From positions 248,001 to 312,000 of the forward strand of contig NZ_PNEO01000004.1 in the NCBI RefSeq assembly GCF_002870125.1: a stretch of DNA of 64,000 nt, written 5' to 3'. The DNA comes from Burkholderia sp. WAC0059 (GTDB taxonomy: Bacteria > Pseudomonadota > Gammaproteobacteria > Burkholderiales > Burkholderiaceae). The notes below the pieces were generated by a model, which saw only the letters and a program-made list of their open reading frames with translations, was not told the DNA's origin and did not search any database. Below, one piece after another: positions 1 through 9,688 of this stretch (position 1 is its first letter; each line of letters opens with the position of its first letter). The translations under genes and the position numbers were made by a program.

Positions 1-301
1 CGCGGCCAGGTTCAAGCTCGGCGGCGGAAGCGGCGGCCACAACGGCCTGAAGGACATCTCCGCGCATCTGTCCACGCAGCAATACTGGCGGCTGCGGCTC
101 GGCATCGGGCATCCGCGCGACCTGATTCCCGAAAGCGCACGGTCCGGCGCGAAACCGGACGTCGCGAACTTCGTGCTCAAGCCGCCGCGCAAGGAAGAAC
201 AGGACGTGATCGACGCGGCGCTCGAACGCTCGCTCGCGGTCATGCCGCTCGTCGTCAAGGGCGAGCTCGAGCGCGCGATGATGCAGTTGCACCGCACGTA
301 A
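1..301 (+). CDS. pth: Peptidyl-tRNA hydrolase, C-terminal part
   Basis: This is the 3' end of a gene that begins before the window. Reading starts at base 2 and stops with TAA at 299-301. The visible stretch contains the family signature [13 protein letters not shown], followed by the conserved RLGIGHPR region and the usual short C-terminal helix. Peptidyl-tRNA hydrolase is a cytoplasmic enzyme that cuts the ester bond of peptidyl-tRNAs dropped by stalled ribosomes, recycling the tRNA. About 99 residues are visible, roughly half of the usual 190-200. An 81-base gap separates it from hisC on the same strand. Confidence 0.95.
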   Translation, partial: AARFKLGGGSGGHNGLKDISAHLSTQQYWRLRLGIGHPRDLIPESARSGAKPDVANFVLKPPRKEEQDVIDAALERSLAVMPLVVKGELERAMMQLHRT

Positions 302-382
302 TTACGATGACGGCGCGCGGCATGCCGCGCGTCGCCGCTCCGGCCGGAGCTTCTTTCGCCGGAGACGAACAAGGAGAGCGTC

Positions 383-1465
383 TTGAGTCGTTACTGGAGT
401 GACCTCGTGCACCGGCTGGTGCCCTACGTGCCGGGCGAGCAACCCGCGCTCGCCCGACCGGTCAAGCTCAACACCAACGAGAATCCGTATCCGCCCTCGC
501 CGCGCGTGCTCGAGGCGATTCGACGCGAACTCGGCGAGGACGCCGAAACGCTGCGTCGCTATCCCGACCCGACCGCGAAGCGGCTGCGCGGGGCCGTCGC
601 GAAACATCACGGCATTCGCGCCGACCAGATCTTCGTCGGCAACGGCTCGGACGAAGTGCTCGCGCACGCGTTCCAGGCCCTGCTCAAGCACGAACTGCCG
701 CTGCTGTTTCCGGACATCACCTACAGCTTCTATCCGACTTACGCGCGGCTCTACGCGGTCGACTACCGGACCGTGCCGCTCGACGACGCCTTCGCGATTC
801 GCCTCGACGACTACGCCCAACCCAACGGCGGCGTACTGTTCCCGAATCCGAACGCGCCGACCGGACACGCGCTGCCGCTCGCCGAAATCGAGCGGCTGCT
901 CGAACGCAACACGGAGTCGGCGGTCGTGATCGACGAGGCCTACGTCGATTTCGGCGCGCAGTCGGCCATCGCGCTGATCGACCGCTACCCGAACCTGCTC
1001 GTCGTGCAGACAGTCTCGAAGTCGCGGTCGCTGGCGGGCATGCGGGTCGGCTTCGCGTTCGGCGACGCCGCGCTGATCGAGGCGCTGAACCGCGTGAAGG
1101 ACAGCTTCAACTCCTACCCGCTCGACCGGCTCGCGCAGGCCGCCGCGACCGCGGCCTACGAAGACGACGCCTGGCTGCGCGCGACGTCCGCGCGCGTCGT
1201 CGCGAGCCGCGAGCGGCTCACGTCGGCGCTGCGGGCGCTCGGCTTCGAGATCGTGCCGTCGGCGGCGAACTTCGTGTTTGCCCGGCATCCGGGCCACGAT
1301 GCGGCCACCCTCGCCGCCCAGCTGCGCGAGCGGGAAATCTTCGTCCGGCACTTCACCGCGCCGCGCGTCTCGCAGCATCTGCGCATCTCGGTCGGCACCG
1401 ACGCCGAATGCGACACGCTCGTCGAAGCGCTAAACGGGCTCGTGGGAAAGAAGGCCGTCCGATAA
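383..1465 (+). CDS. hisC: Histidinol-phosphate aminotransferase
   Basis: A 360-residue class I/II PLP-dependent aminotransferase of the HisC family. It transfers the amino group from glutamate to imidazole-acetol phosphate in histidine synthesis. Early motifs are [13 protein letters not shown] and YPDP. The cofactor lysine is K213 in the motif [14 protein letters not shown], and the phosphate-binding region ends with LRISVGT. Translation starts at TTG (383), chosen because AAGGAG lies 7 bases upstream at 371-376 and the protein then has the usual length. It stands apart from the main his operon, so it is one of the scattered hisC copies common in Burkholderia. Its substrate could instead be another aromatic amino acid or phosphonate analogue. 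Confidence 0.9.
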   Translation: MSRYWSDLVHRLVPYVPGEQPALARPVKLNTNENPYPPSPRVLEAIRRELGEDAETLRRYPDPTAKRLRGAVAKHHGIRADQIFVGNGSDEVLAHAFQALLKHELPLLFPDITYSFYPTYARLYAVDYRTVPLDDAFAIRLDDYAQPNGGVLFPNPNAPTGHALPLAEIERLLERNTESAVVIDEAYVDFGAQSAIALIDRYPNLLVVQTVSKSRSLAGMRVGFAFGDAALIEALNRVKDSFNSYPLDRLAQAAATAAYEDDAWLRATSARVVASRERLTSALRALGFEIVPSAANFVFARHPGHDAATLAAQLREREIFVRHFTAPRVSQHLRISVGTDAECDTLVEALNGLVGKKAVR

Positions 1466-1514
1466 CGGCGGCGCCAGAACCGGCAGGACGGGAAAAGAAG
1501 AGCCAAGAAGAAAT

Positions 1515-1841
<327 letters not shown>

Positions 1842-1889
1842 TCATCCGTTGACATGAACCTGTCAGTCTACGCCGCTTTTGCGTTGCGC

Positions 1890-2393
1890 TCAGGGCTTGC
1901 CGAACGGACCGCCCAGCGCGGCGACCTTCTCCTGCAGCCGCTTCTCGACGGACGGAAACACGAACTTGCTGACGTCCCCGCCCAGTTGGGCGATCTCGCG
2001 CACGATCGTGCCGGAAATGAACTGGTACTGATCGGACGGAGTCATGAACATCGTTTCGACGTCGGGCAGCAGATAGCGGTTCATGCCCGCCATCTGGAAT
2101 TCGTATTCGAAGTCCGACACGGCACGCAGGCCGCGCACGATCACGCGCGCGTTGTTACTGCGCACGAAGTCCTTCAGGAGCCCCTTGAAGCTCGCCACCT
2201 GCACGTTCGGATAGTGGCCGAGCACCTCGCGGGCAATGTCGAGGCGTTCGTTGAGCGAGAAGAACGGCTTCTTGTTGCGGCTGTCGGCGACGCCGACCAC
2301 CAGCGTGTCGAAAATGCTCGACGCGCGCCGCACGAGGTCTTCGTGGCCGCGCGTCAACGGGTCGAAGGTACCTGGGTACACGGCGACTACCAT
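1890..2393 (-). CDS. coaD: Phosphopantetheine adenylyltransferase
   Basis: A 167-residue protein of the nucleotidyltransferase superfamily, the standard length for CoaD. It adenylylates 4'-phosphopantetheine to dephospho-CoA, the penultimate step of coenzyme A synthesis. The N-terminus has [12 protein letters not shown] with the T14-x-G-H17 nucleotide-binding motif, and the second signature ISGTIVRE (ISSxxxR type) lies near residue 128. A GGAG stands 7 bases before the ATG. It sits between rsmD and the ferredoxin on the same strand, and coaD next to rsmD is one of the most conserved bacterial gene pairs. Confidence 0.97.
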   Translation of the reverse strand: MVVAVYPGTFDPLTRGHEDLVRRASSIFDTLVVGVADSRNKKPFFSLNERLDIAREVLGHYPNVQVASFKGLLKDFVRSNNARVIVRGLRAVSDFEYEFQMAGMNRYLLPDVETMFMTPSDQYQFISGTIVREIAQLGGDVSKFVFPSVEKRLQEKVAALGGPFGKP

Positions 2394-2498
2394 GGGGCTT
2401 CTCCTCTCAACGGAAACGGGGCGCCGGCGGCGAGAACGCCCGGCGCGGCGGCACGCGTGGCGGCAGTGAACCGCCCGGCGCCTGTTATCGAAGGCGCA

Positions 2499-3125
2499 TT
2501 ATTCATCATTTTCGCGCCGCAGCAAATGATAGAAAACGGCACCGGCACGGCCCGCCCTCGCGACGATCCAGCCCGCGAGCGCCGGTTCCGAGGCCGGATC
2601 GAGCGGCGCGCCCGATTCGACGTACAGGAATCCGCCCTCGGCGACGAGCGGCACGACCAGCCCGATGGCACGGCCCAGCACGTCGTCGCCGAAAGGCGGA
2701 TCGAGAAACACGACGTCGAACGAACCCGGCGTCAATCCGGCCGCGAGCCTCAACGCATCGGCCTCGGCAATTTCGACGGCAGGCGCGGCCAGCCGCGCCT
2801 GGTTCGCACGCAGTTGCGCGGCGGCCCGCGGGCTGCGCTCGACCATCAGCACGCGCGCCGCGCCGCGCGAGGCGGCTTCGAAACCGAGCGCGCCGCTGCC
2901 GGCGAACAGATCGAGGCAACGCTGTCCGTCGAGCCGCTGGCCGAGCCAGTTGAACAGCGTCTCGCGCACGCGGTCGGGTGTCGGGCGCAAACCGTCGAGA
3001 TCGAGCACGGGCAGCGGCGTGCGCTTCCAGTCGCCGCCGATGATGCGGACGGTATGCACCGCGCCGCCCCGGCCGGATGAGGCAGAACGAGCGTTGCGCG
3101 GACTGGGCGGGGCAGAACGGGACAT
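2499..3125 (-). CDS. rsmD: 16S rRNA (guanine(966)-N2)-methyltransferase
   Basis: A Rossmann-fold SAM-dependent methyltransferase of 208 residues that modifies G966 of 16S rRNA in the assembling small subunit. Visible are the N-terminal RIIGGDWKRTPLPV signature, the SAM-binding DLFAGSGALGFEA motif, and the catalytic DPPF motif of N2-guanine methyltransferases. I chose the ATG at 3125 (MSRSAPP) because it gives the usual length; an upstream ATG at 3185 would add 20 unconserved residues. The M16 peptidase genes that often lie between rsmD and ftsY in relatives are absent here. Confidence 0.93.
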   Translation of the reverse strand: MSRSAPPSPRNARSASSGRGGAVHTVRIIGGDWKRTPLPVLDLDGLRPTPDRVRETLFNWLGQRLDGQRCLDLFAGSGALGFEAASRGAARVLMVERSPRAAAQLRANQARLAAPAVEIAEADALRLAAGLTPGSFDVVFLDPPFGDDVLGRAIGLVVPLVAEGGFLYVESGAPLDPASEPALAGWIVARAGRAGAVFYHLLRRENDE

Positions 3126-3399
3126 GCGGGTTTCCGGTGGCTGGACGGGAACAGGGCGATGACGCGCCAATGGGGCGCAATCCAATGGGGACGCAATCTC
3201 GCCGCCGGGCGCCGTGTCCGGAGGCGCGCCCGACGGCCTGGCCGCACGTTACCACAGGCTTGTGCCGGCCACGACGCAGACGGGACGGCCTGACCTGATA
3301 AAATGACCGGTTTCCGCGCCCCGTATTCCGCCTTCGCGTTCGCTGCCCGTGGCCCTTGCCGGGTCCGCCGCGCCCGCGCGCGCTCACCCACGCCAGATC

Positions 3400-4701
3400 A
3401 TGTTCAGCTTCTTCAAACGACTCCGGGGATCGAAAGCGACCGACGCGACCGACGCCGGGCAACCCGGAACAGCGCCGGCCGACGAACCCGTCAACGCGCA
3501 ACCCGACGACGCATCGGCGCCGCAGGCGCCCGAAGTCCCGGGTACCGCGGCCATCGAAACGTCCAGCCCGCCCCCCGCCGTATCGGCCGGGCAACCCGTC
3601 CGCGCCGACGCGCCGGCGGCCCCGGCCATCGGGCCCGAGACGACCGGTGCCAGCGACGCAACCGGAATGCCCGGATTGTCTGAGGCGCCGCAAACGCCGG
3701 CCGCGGCGCCCAGCGAAGACGCCGCGGACACGCCCCAGCCGTCCGACACCGACATCGAAACGGGCGAAATCGTCCCGCCGCCCGCGCCGGAACCGGCCGC
3801 GAAACAATCGTGGCTGTCCCGGCTGAAATCGGGGCTGTCCAAGACCAGCTCGAATCTCGCGAGCATCTTCGTCAACGCGAAGATCGACGACGATCTCTAC
3901 GAAGAGCTCGAAACCGCGCTGCTGATGTCGGACGCCGGCGTCGACGCGACCGGATATCTGCTCGATACGCTGCGCGCGAAGGTCCGCGCCGAGCGGCTCA
4001 CCGACGCGGCACAGGTCAAGGTCGCGCTGCGCGCGTTGCTCGTCGATCTGCTCAAGCCGCTCGAACAATCGCTGGTGCTCGGCCGCGTCCAGCCGCTCGT
4101 CATGATGATCGCCGGCGTCAACGGCGCGGGCAAAACCACGAGCATCGGCAAGCTCGCGCGGCATCTCCAGCGCTTCGACCAGTCTGTCCTGCTGGCCGCC
4201 GGCGACACGTTCCGGGCCGCCGCGCGCGAGCAGCTTGCGATCTGGGGCGAGCGCAACGACGTGACCGTCGTGTCGCAGGAAAGCGGCGATCCGGCCGCCG
4301 TGATCTTCGACGCGGTCAGCGCCGCGCGCGCGCGCGGCATCGACGTCGTGATGGCCGATACGGCCGGGCGCCTGCCGACCCAGTTGCATCTGATGGAGGA
4401 GCTGCGCAAGGTCAAGCGCGTGATCGGCAAGGCGTACGACGGCGCCCCGCACGAAGTGCTGCTCGTGATCGACGCGAACACCGGGCAAAACGCGCTCACC
4501 CAGGTCAAGGCGTTCGACGACGCGCTCGGCCTCACCGGCCTGATCGTCACGAAGCTCGACGGCACCGCGAAGGGCGGCATTCTCGCGGCGATCGCGCGTC
4601 AACGCCCGGTGCCCGTCTATTTCATCGGCGTCGGCGAGAAGGCCGAGGATCTTCAGCCGTTCAACGCCGCGGAATTCGCCGACGCGCTGCTCGGCGGCTA
4701 G
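3400..4701 (+). CDS. ftsY: Signal recognition particle receptor FtsY
   Basis: A 433-residue SRP-receptor GTPase that docks the SRP–ribosome complex at the inner membrane for co-translational insertion. The start MFSFFKRLRG is an amphipathic basic helix typical of membrane-binding FtsY, so I prefer ATG 3400 over an in-frame ATG at 3349. Residues 10 to about 145 form the low-complexity, Ala/Pro/acidic A domain. The NG domain follows, with G1 at 239-246 (GVNGAGKT), DTFRAAAREQL, the DTAGR switch and TKLDGTAKGG. The downstream hairpin at 4736-4765 ends the unit. Confidence 0.97.
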   Translation: MFSFFKRLRGSKATDATDAGQPGTAPADEPVNAQPDDASAPQAPEVPGTAAIETSSPPPAVSAGQPVRADAPAAPAIGPETTGASDATGMPGLSEAPQTPAAAPSEDAADTPQPSDTDIETGEIVPPPAPEPAAKQSWLSRLKSGLSKTSSNLASIFVNAKIDDDLYEELETALLMSDAGVDATGYLLDTLRAKVRAERLTDAAQVKVALRALLVDLLKPLEQSLVLGRVQPLVMMIAGVNGAGKTTSIGKLARHLQRFDQSVLLAAGDTFRAAAREQLAIWGERNDVTVVSQESGDPAAVIFDAVSAARARGIDVVMADTAGRLPTQLHLMEELRKVKRVIGKAYDGAPHEVLLVIDANTGQNALTQVKAFDDALGLTGLIVTKLDGTAKGGILAAIARQRPVPVYFIGVGEKAEDLQPFNAAEFADALLGG

Positions 4702-4735
4702 GCTCAGCCGGCGCTGAGCGTCGGGGCATTCACGC

Positions 4736-4765
4736 AAAAAAGGGCGTCGCAACGACGCCCTTTTT
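4736..4765. terminator. Intrinsic terminator between ftsY and FAH gene
   Basis: A stem of AAAGGGCGTCG and CGACGCCCTTT closes a CAA loop. It is flanked by an A run on the left and a T run on the right, so it can act on both strands between two convergent genes. Confidence 0.9.
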
Positions 4766-4806
4766 CGTTTCGCGTGCCCGGCGGCACCGCTACCGGAATC
4801 GCGCGC

Positions 4807-5505
4807 TCAGACCACGCTCACGGCGAATTCGCCGATGCCGTCCACGCCGCCGCGCATCAGGTCGCCCTTGACGACGGCCCCGACGCCTTCGGGCGTGCCC
4901 GTATAGATCAGGTCGCCCGGCTGCAGTTCGAACAGCGTCGAGAGGAACGCGATCGTGTCGGCGACCGGCCAGATGAGCTGGGAGATGTCCGAGCGCTGCT
5001 TTTCGTCGCCGTTGACGGTGAGCCAGATCGCGCCCTTGTCGATCTGGCCGACCTTCGACACCGGATGGATCGGGCCGATCGGCGCGGAATGGTCGAAGCC
5101 CTTGGCCGTGTCCCACGGGCGGCCGAGCTTCTTCGCCTCGGCCTGTAGATCGCGGCGCGTCATGTCGAGACCGAGCGCGTAGCCGTACACGTGGCCGAGC
5201 GCGTCCGCGACCGCGATGTCCTTGCCGCCCTTGCCGATCGCGGCGACGAGTTCCATCTCGAAGTGCACGTTCTTCGATTGCGCCGGGTACGGAAAGCGGC
5301 CGGTCTCGCCCGGCGCGACGTAGACGATCGCGTCGGCAGGCTTCGAGAAGAAGAACGGCGGCTCGCGGTTCGGGTCGTGGCCCATTTCGCGCGCGTGCGC
5401 CTCGTAATTGCGACCCACGCAGTAGATGCGCCGCACCGGGAAGCGCTCGCCGCTGCCGGCGACGGGCACGGATGCGACCGGCGCCGGTTCAAACACATAA
5501 GTCAT
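4807..5505 (-). CDS. Fumarylacetoacetate hydrolase family protein
   Basis: A 232-residue protein of the FAH superfamily. The family core is visible: CVGRNYEAHAREMG near residue 30, FFFSKP, the metal-binding E-x-E segment in VHFEMELVAAIG, GYALGLDMTRRDLQ and the C-terminal YTGTPEGVGAV. These enzymes use a divalent metal to hydrolyse or decarboxylate acylpyruvates such as fumarylpyruvate, or to tautomerise oxaloacetate. The single short FAH domain fits a fumarylpyruvate hydrolase or acylpyruvase rather than true fumarylacetoacetase. A GGAG sits 6 bases before the ATG. No catabolic partners are nearby, so the substrate is unresolved. Confidence 0.88.
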   Translation of the reverse strand: MTYVFEPAPVASVPVAGSGERFPVRRIYCVGRNYEAHAREMGHDPNREPPFFFSKPADAIVYVAPGETGRFPYPAQSKNVHFEMELVAAIGKGGKDIAVADALGHVYGYALGLDMTRRDLQAEAKKLGRPWDTAKGFDHSAPIGPIHPVSKVGQIDKGAIWLTVNGDEKQRSDISQLIWPVADTIAFLSTLFELQPGDLIYTGTPEGVGAVVKGDLMRGGVDGIGEFAVSVV

Positions 5506-5762
5506 GCTGTTCTCCGATTTCGTAGTCTGCCGCCCCGTGCGGCAAGAGGTGAGTGAGTTTAACGCGCCGCCTGGCCGCGTGCTCGTTCGTCCCCGAAACG
5601 GCCGCCCCCAGCCGGTCAGTCGTCAGGAAAACGGAAGGCGGCGGAGCCGGCTCGCCCCGTGCGGGCCGCCCCGTGCCGCTCGTGCGATACTGCGCGGATT
5701 CCGTTTCAATCCGTTCCGTATCCGGCCGAGCACGGCCGGCGCGCCTCCCGCCAGCCCGTTCC

Positions 5763-6758
5763 ATGACCGACTCCGACTCCCCCGACACGTTCGCCTGCGC
5801 CCGCTTCATCAAGGAAATCGGCCGCGGACCGAACGGCGCCCGCGCGCTCTCGCCCGAGGACACCCGTGCGCTTTACGGCGCCATGCTCGACGGCCGCGTC
5901 CCCGATCTCGAGCTGGGCGCCGTCCTGCTGGCCTACCGGCTCAAGGGCGAATCCGCCGACGAACTGGCCGCGATGCTGGCCGCGGCCCACGCCTCGTTCG
6001 AACCGCTGCGCACGCCGGCCGGCGCGCACCGGGCCGTGTCGATCCCGAGCTACAACGGCGCGCGCAAGCAGGCGAATCTCGTGCCGCTGCTGGCTTTGCT
6101 GCTCGCCCGCGAGGGCGTTCCCGTGCTCGTGCACGGCGTCGCGATCGACCCGGGCCGCGTGACGAGCGCGGAAATCTTCGCGGCACTGCAAATTCGCGCC
6201 GCCGATAGCCACGACGAAATCGAAGCGCAGCTCGCGGCGCGGCGTCTCGCGTTCGCGCCCATCGAAGCGCTCGCGCCAAGGATCGCGCGGCTGCTCGCGC
6301 TACGCCGGCGCATGGGCGTGCGCAATTCCACGCATACGCTGGTCAAGCTGCTTCAGCCGTTCGCGGAGCCGGGACTGCGGCTCGTCAACTACACGCATCC
6401 GCCGTATCGCGACAGCCTGACGGCCCTGTTCGCCGCGCATCCCGAAGCGGCGGCGGGCGGCGCGCTGCTCGCGCGCGGCACGGAAGGCGAGGCGGTGGCC
6501 GACACGCGGCGCCAGGTGCAGGTCGACTGGCTTCACGACGGCGCCTGCGAAACGCTGGTCGAGCCGCAACGCTCGTCGCCCGACATGCCCGACGCCGATC
6601 TGCCCGAAAGCCGCGACGCGACCGCCACGGCCAGGTGGATCGAAGCCGTGCTGCGCGGCGACGCGCCCGTGCCGGACGCCATCGCCCGGCAAGTCGGGAC
6701 GATCGCGTCGATCACCGCGCGAAACGCGAAATCCGGCGGGCCGGCCTCGCCGTCGTAA
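5763..6758 (+). CDS. ybiB: YbiB-family nucleic-acid-binding protein (TrpD2-like)
   Basis: A 331-residue protein with the anthranilate phosphoribosyltransferase fold, belonging to the YbiB/TrpD2 branch. Characterised family members bind DNA or RNA and lack TrpD activity. The N-terminal helical domain (FIKEIGRGPNGARALSPEDT) is followed by the glycosyltransferase-3 domain, with SYNGARKQANLVPLLA and RMGVRNSTHTLVKLLQP. The ATG at 5763 is chosen because the conserved sequence starts there; in-frame codons upstream are unconserved. It is divergent from the FAH gene and probably transcribed alone. Confidence 0.85.
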   Translation: MTDSDSPDTFACARFIKEIGRGPNGARALSPEDTRALYGAMLDGRVPDLELGAVLLAYRLKGESADELAAMLAAAHASFEPLRTPAGAHRAVSIPSYNGARKQANLVPLLALLLAREGVPVLVHGVAIDPGRVTSAEIFAALQIRAADSHDEIEAQLAARRLAFAPIEALAPRIARLLALRRRMGVRNSTHTLVKLLQPFAEPGLRLVNYTHPPYRDSLTALFAAHPEAAAGGALLARGTEGEAVADTRRQVQVDWLHDGACETLVEPQRSSPDMPDADLPESRDATATARWIEAVLRGDAPVPDAIARQVGTIASITARNAKSGGPASPS

Positions 6759-6811
6759 CGCGTCGCGACCTGCTCCGGGCCCGTTTCATCGGGCTCCGGT
6801 TCGGCCCCCAG

Positions 6812-6839
6812 TTGACACGCCGGCCCGTCCTGGCATAAA
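6812..6839 (+). promoter_or_regulatory. Sigma-70-type promoter of the leuA leader
   Basis: A perfect -35 TTGACA (6812-6817) is followed after 16 bases by CATAAA (6834-6839) as the -10. A shifted -10, TAAATT, with an 18-base spacer is also possible. Either choice places the transcription start within a few bases of the leader ATG at 6848. Confidence 0.65.
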
Positions 6840-6847
6840 TTATCGGA

Positions 6848-6922
6848 ATGCGTTCCTTCCAGAACACCCTCCGAATTACCCTCGGCCGTCTAGCACGGCC
6901 CCTATCGCTACGTCTAGCGTAA
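6848..6922 (+). CDS. leuL: Leucine-rich leader peptide upstream of leuA
   Basis: A 24-codon reading frame with the peptide MRSFQNTLRITLGRLARPLS followed by LRLA. Six codons are leucine. The last four leucines (codons 15, 19, 21, 23) all use CTA, a codon scarcely used by the neighbouring genes. This is the expected design of an attenuator leader that senses charged leucyl-tRNA, and it lies about 350 bases before leuA. No Shine-Dalgarno sequence stands at a proper distance, and the -10 ends only 8 bases before the ATG, so the transcript may be leaderless. The function is inferred; codon content and position are read directly. Confidence 0.75.
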   Translation: MRSFQNTLRITLGRLARPLSLRLA

Positions 6923-6935
6923 GCAAAGCGTAGCG
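6906..6935 (+). promoter_or_regulatory. Leader stem overlapping the CTA codons
   Basis: CGCTACG (6906-6912) and CGTAGCG (6929-6935) are perfect complements enclosing the last leucine codon and stop codon of the leader peptide. A ribosome stalled on the CTA codons would cover the left arm and prevent pairing, which is how attenuation leaders switch structure. Confidence 0.5.
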
Positions 6936-7172
6936 CTGCGCGCGCCGCATCCGGCCTCGCAGTCCTCCCGGCAGTTTCGTAGTTCCAGCTTCACCCCAAA
7001 CCGCAGTTCCCTTTACAACCTGTCAGTCGTTTGTATTCGTCCGTTTACCGTCCGGGCGAATCGCGAGGGTCGAAATGCACGTTGCATGGGCATCAGTCAC
7101 GTTCGCTTCCGGCGCCATGGATACCTCCGGTATGTCCGTCGCCGCGGCGTTCGTCGTCCGTGCCCGTCCGCT

Positions 7173-7200
7173 GCGCCGGCCGGCCATCTCCGGCCGGCGC
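7173..7200 (+). repeat. Strong hairpin in the leuA 5' untranslated region
   Basis: An 11-base perfect inverted repeat, GCGCCGGCCGG and CCGGCCGGCGC, with a six-base loop, 77 bases before the leuA ATG. There is no T run after it, so it is not a standard intrinsic terminator; it could be the alternative structure of the attenuator or a Rho/translation-linked element. The rest of 6936-7276 holds no gene I recognise. A 70-codon frame at 7075-7287 overlaps the leuA start but has no family signature. Confidence 0.5.
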
Positions 7201-7276
7201 AACGTGCCTTCCCGGCAATCCGCCAGCCGCCCGTTGCCGGCCGCCTTCGCAGACGACACTCAGAACGAGGCTCGTC

Positions 7277-8923
7277 ATGTTGCGTAACCCCGCCGAAAAA
7301 TACCGCCCCTTTCCCGCCGTCCGCCTGAACGGTCGCCGATGGCCCACACGCACCCTCGAGCGCGCGCCCATCTGGATGAGCACCGACCTGCGCGACGGCA
7401 ATCAGTCCCTGATCGAGCCGATGAGCGTCGAGCAGAAACTCGAATTCTTCGAGATGCTGGTCTCGATCGGCCTCAAGGAAATCGAAGTCGGCTTCCCGTC
7501 CGCCTCGCAGACCGACTTCGACTTCGTGCGCAGGCTCATCGTCGAGCAGCGCATCCCCGACGACGTGACGATCGAAGTGCTCGTGCAGTCGCGCGAAGAG
7601 TTGATCGCCCGCACGTTCGAAGCGCTCGACGGCGTGCCGCGCGCCATCGTCCATCTCTACAACGCGACTTCGCCGTCGTTCCGCAAAATCGTGTTCGGCC
7701 AGTCGAAGGAGCAGGTGAAGGCGCTCGCCATCGAAGGCACGCGCCTCGTGCGCGCCTATGCCGACGCGCGGCCGCAAACGCACTGGACCTACCAGTACTC
7801 GCCCGAAACCTTCTCTACGACCGAACTCACCTTCGCGCGCGAGGTCTGCGACGCGGTGGCCCAAACCTGGCGGCCGACGCGCGATCACAAGATGATCGTG
7901 AACCTGCCGGCGACGGTCGAGGCCGCGATGCCAAACGTCTACGCCGACCAGATCGAGTGGATGGACCGCAATCTCGCGTATCGCGACAGCATCGTGCTGT
8001 CGGTGCATCCACACAACGACCGGGGCACGGCCGTCGCGGCCGCCGAACTCGCGCTGCTGGCCGGCGCGGACCGCATCGAGGGCTGCATCTTCGGCAACGG
8101 CGAGCGCACCGGCAACGTCGATCTCGTCACGCTCGCGCTGAACCTCTACACCCAGGGCATCGATCCGGGCCTCGATTTTTCGGACATCGACGCGGTGCGC
8201 CGCGTGGTCGAGCGCTGCAACCAGATTCCGGTGCACCCGCGCCATCCGTATGCGGGCGATTTCGTGTTCACGGCATTCTCGGGCTCGCACCAGGACGCCA
8301 TCCGCAAGGGCTTCGCGCAACAGCAACCCGACGCGCCCTGGGAAGTGCCGTATTTGCCCATCGATCCCGCCGACCTCGGCCGCAGCTACGACGCGGTGAT
8401 CCGCGTGAACAGCCAGTCCGGCAAGGGCGGCGCGACCTGGCTGCTCGAGCGCGGCCTCGGCTTCGCGCCGCCGCGCCGCGTGCAGATCGAATTCAGCCAC
8501 GCGGTGCAAACGGTCGCCGACACGTCCGGCGCCGAGGTGACGGGCGAATCGATCTGCGCCCTGTTCGCGCGCGAATATTTCCAGGCCGCGGGTCCCGCGG
8601 CGCATGCCGGCGCGCTTCGGCTGCGCTGGGCAGGCCACGACGTCGCCGTGCCCGTCGGCGCGGACGCGGACGACGCCTATGCGCAGGCCATCGCCGGCGC
8701 GCTCGGCGCGGCGGCAGGCGAGACGATCGAAATTACGTCCTGCGAAAGCGCGCGCACGGCCCGCGGCGACACGGCCGTGTTCGTCGGTTGCCGCGTCGGC
8801 GACCAGCCGCTGCGGTACGGCGTGGGCGTCGCGGCGGACGCGAAGACGGCCGCGCTCGAGGCGGTGGTAAGCGGCGTCAACCGGGCGGACTGGACGCAAG
8901 TCGAAAGCCGCGAGGCGGCCTGA
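7277..8923 (+). CDS. leuA: 2-isopropylmalate synthase
   Basis: A 548-residue enzyme that condenses acetyl-CoA with 2-ketoisovalerate in the first committed step of leucine synthesis. It belongs to the longer LeuA subfamily that opens with [13 protein letters not shown]. The HMGL-like TIM barrel shows STDLRDGNQ near residue 37, the metal-binding HPHNDRG and [11 protein letters not shown]. The C-terminal part from about residue 430 is the regulatory domain that binds leucine for feedback inhibition. The ATG at 7277 has GAGG 6 bases upstream. It is preceded by a leucine leader peptide and followed by a terminator, so it appears to be a single-gene unit. Confidence 0.97.
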   Translation: MLRNPAEKYRPFPAVRLNGRRWPTRTLERAPIWMSTDLRDGNQSLIEPMSVEQKLEFFEMLVSIGLKEIEVGFPSASQTDFDFVRRLIVEQRIPDDVTIEVLVQSREELIARTFEALDGVPRAIVHLYNATSPSFRKIVFGQSKEQVKALAIEGTRLVRAYADARPQTHWTYQYSPETFSTTELTFAREVCDAVAQTWRPTRDHKMIVNLPATVEAAMPNVYADQIEWMDRNLAYRDSIVLSVHPHNDRGTAVAAAELALLAGADRIEGCIFGNGERTGNVDLVTLALNLYTQGIDPGLDFSDIDAVRRVVERCNQIPVHPRHPYAGDFVFTAFSGSHQDAIRKGFAQQQPDAPWEVPYLPIDPADLGRSYDAVIRVNSQSGKGGATWLLERGLGFAPPRRVQIEFSHAVQTVADTSGAEVTGESICALFAREYFQAAGPAAHAGALRLRWAGHDVAVPVGADADDAYAQAIAGALGAAAGETIEITSCESARTARGDTAVFVGCRVGDQPLRYGVGVAADAKTAALEAVVSGVNRADWTQVESREAA

Positions 8924-8942
8924 GCCGCCCGGCGGCTTTTCG
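8904..8942 (+). terminator. Intrinsic terminator of leuA
   Basis: AAAGCCGC (8904-8911) pairs with GCGGCTTT (8932-8939), with an inner GGCGGC/GCCGCC stem and a CTGA loop. The structure spans the leuA stop codon and ends in a T run. Confidence 0.85.
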
Positions 8943-9080
8943 CCGGCACATGTAGCGGTAGCGTGCGGAAGATTTTTTCCTGTCAGAAACAGGACGAATG
9001 GGAAAGGAATCGGACGTCGGCGGCAAAACGGGCCGCCGACGCGTGCCCGGCGCGCCCACGAGGCGCTCCGGGTCTCTGCT

Positions 9081-9464
9081 TCACTCCAGCGCGCAACGCG
9101 TCGCCTGCCAGGCCAGCAGGCGCCATTGGCCGCTCTCCTGGGTCTGAATGGCCGTGTAGGCAATGGGAAAGAGCAGCGCGCCGCTGTTCGCCTCCATCTC
9201 GATCAGCGCGCGGCCGCTGACGACGCAGGTTTCGCGTCCGACCGTCAGCACGTCCTGCGACTGGATCTCGATCTGGCGATAGCGGCGCCGGCCGGCAGTG
9301 ATCGCATCGATGAACTGGCGCTTGGTTTCGCGCTTGCCGTTCGTGTGCACGTAGATCACGTGGTCGGACAGCAGGGAATCGAGCAACGTGCCGTTGCCGT
9401 CCACCATCGCGCGAAAGCGCTCGCGCTCCAGCCCGCGAATCGCCTCGATCAGCTTTGCCGCCAT
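9081..9464 (-). CDS. NTF2-like / DUF4440 family protein
   Basis: A 127-residue small alpha+beta barrel protein. It opens with helices (LIEAIRGLERERFRAMVDGN) followed by the strand pattern typical of the SnoaL/DUF4440 branch of the NTF2-like fold: LLSDHVIYVHTNGKRETKRQFIDAI, then alternating strands ending in WRLLAWQATR. No signal peptide or partner domain is present. Members can be lyases, isomerases or binding proteins, and nothing here selects a substrate. It is transcribed away from rpoH across a 377-base gap. Confidence 0.75.
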   Translation of the reverse strand: MAAKLIEAIRGLERERFRAMVDGNGTLLDSLLSDHVIYVHTNGKRETKRQFIDAITAGRRRYRQIEIQSQDVLTVGRETCVVSGRALIEMEANSGALLFPIAYTAIQTQESGQWRLLAWQATRCALE

Positions 9465-9688
9465 CGCCCAAGCCCCTTTGCGCGCCTACCCCGGTCGGGC
9501 GCCGCACGCCACGAAATCCGCACCCAGCCCGACACACCCCCGACGCACCCTATAGCTGGCTGAAATTTATACCAGGATTCGGCTCTTTGATAACCCGGGT
9601 TCCACAGCACACCGCCCCCAGAAAAATCGGGGCAAATCGAATCAAATCGGCGAGTGCGCTCGAATAGGCAGCCACCACCTTTAGTTCA

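Noticed and set aside
7075..7287. 70-codon frame ending inside the leuA start, considered as a coupled upstream gene
   Set aside because: No recognisable family, no convincing ribosome binding site, and it runs through a strong hairpin; kept only as a remark under the leuA leader.
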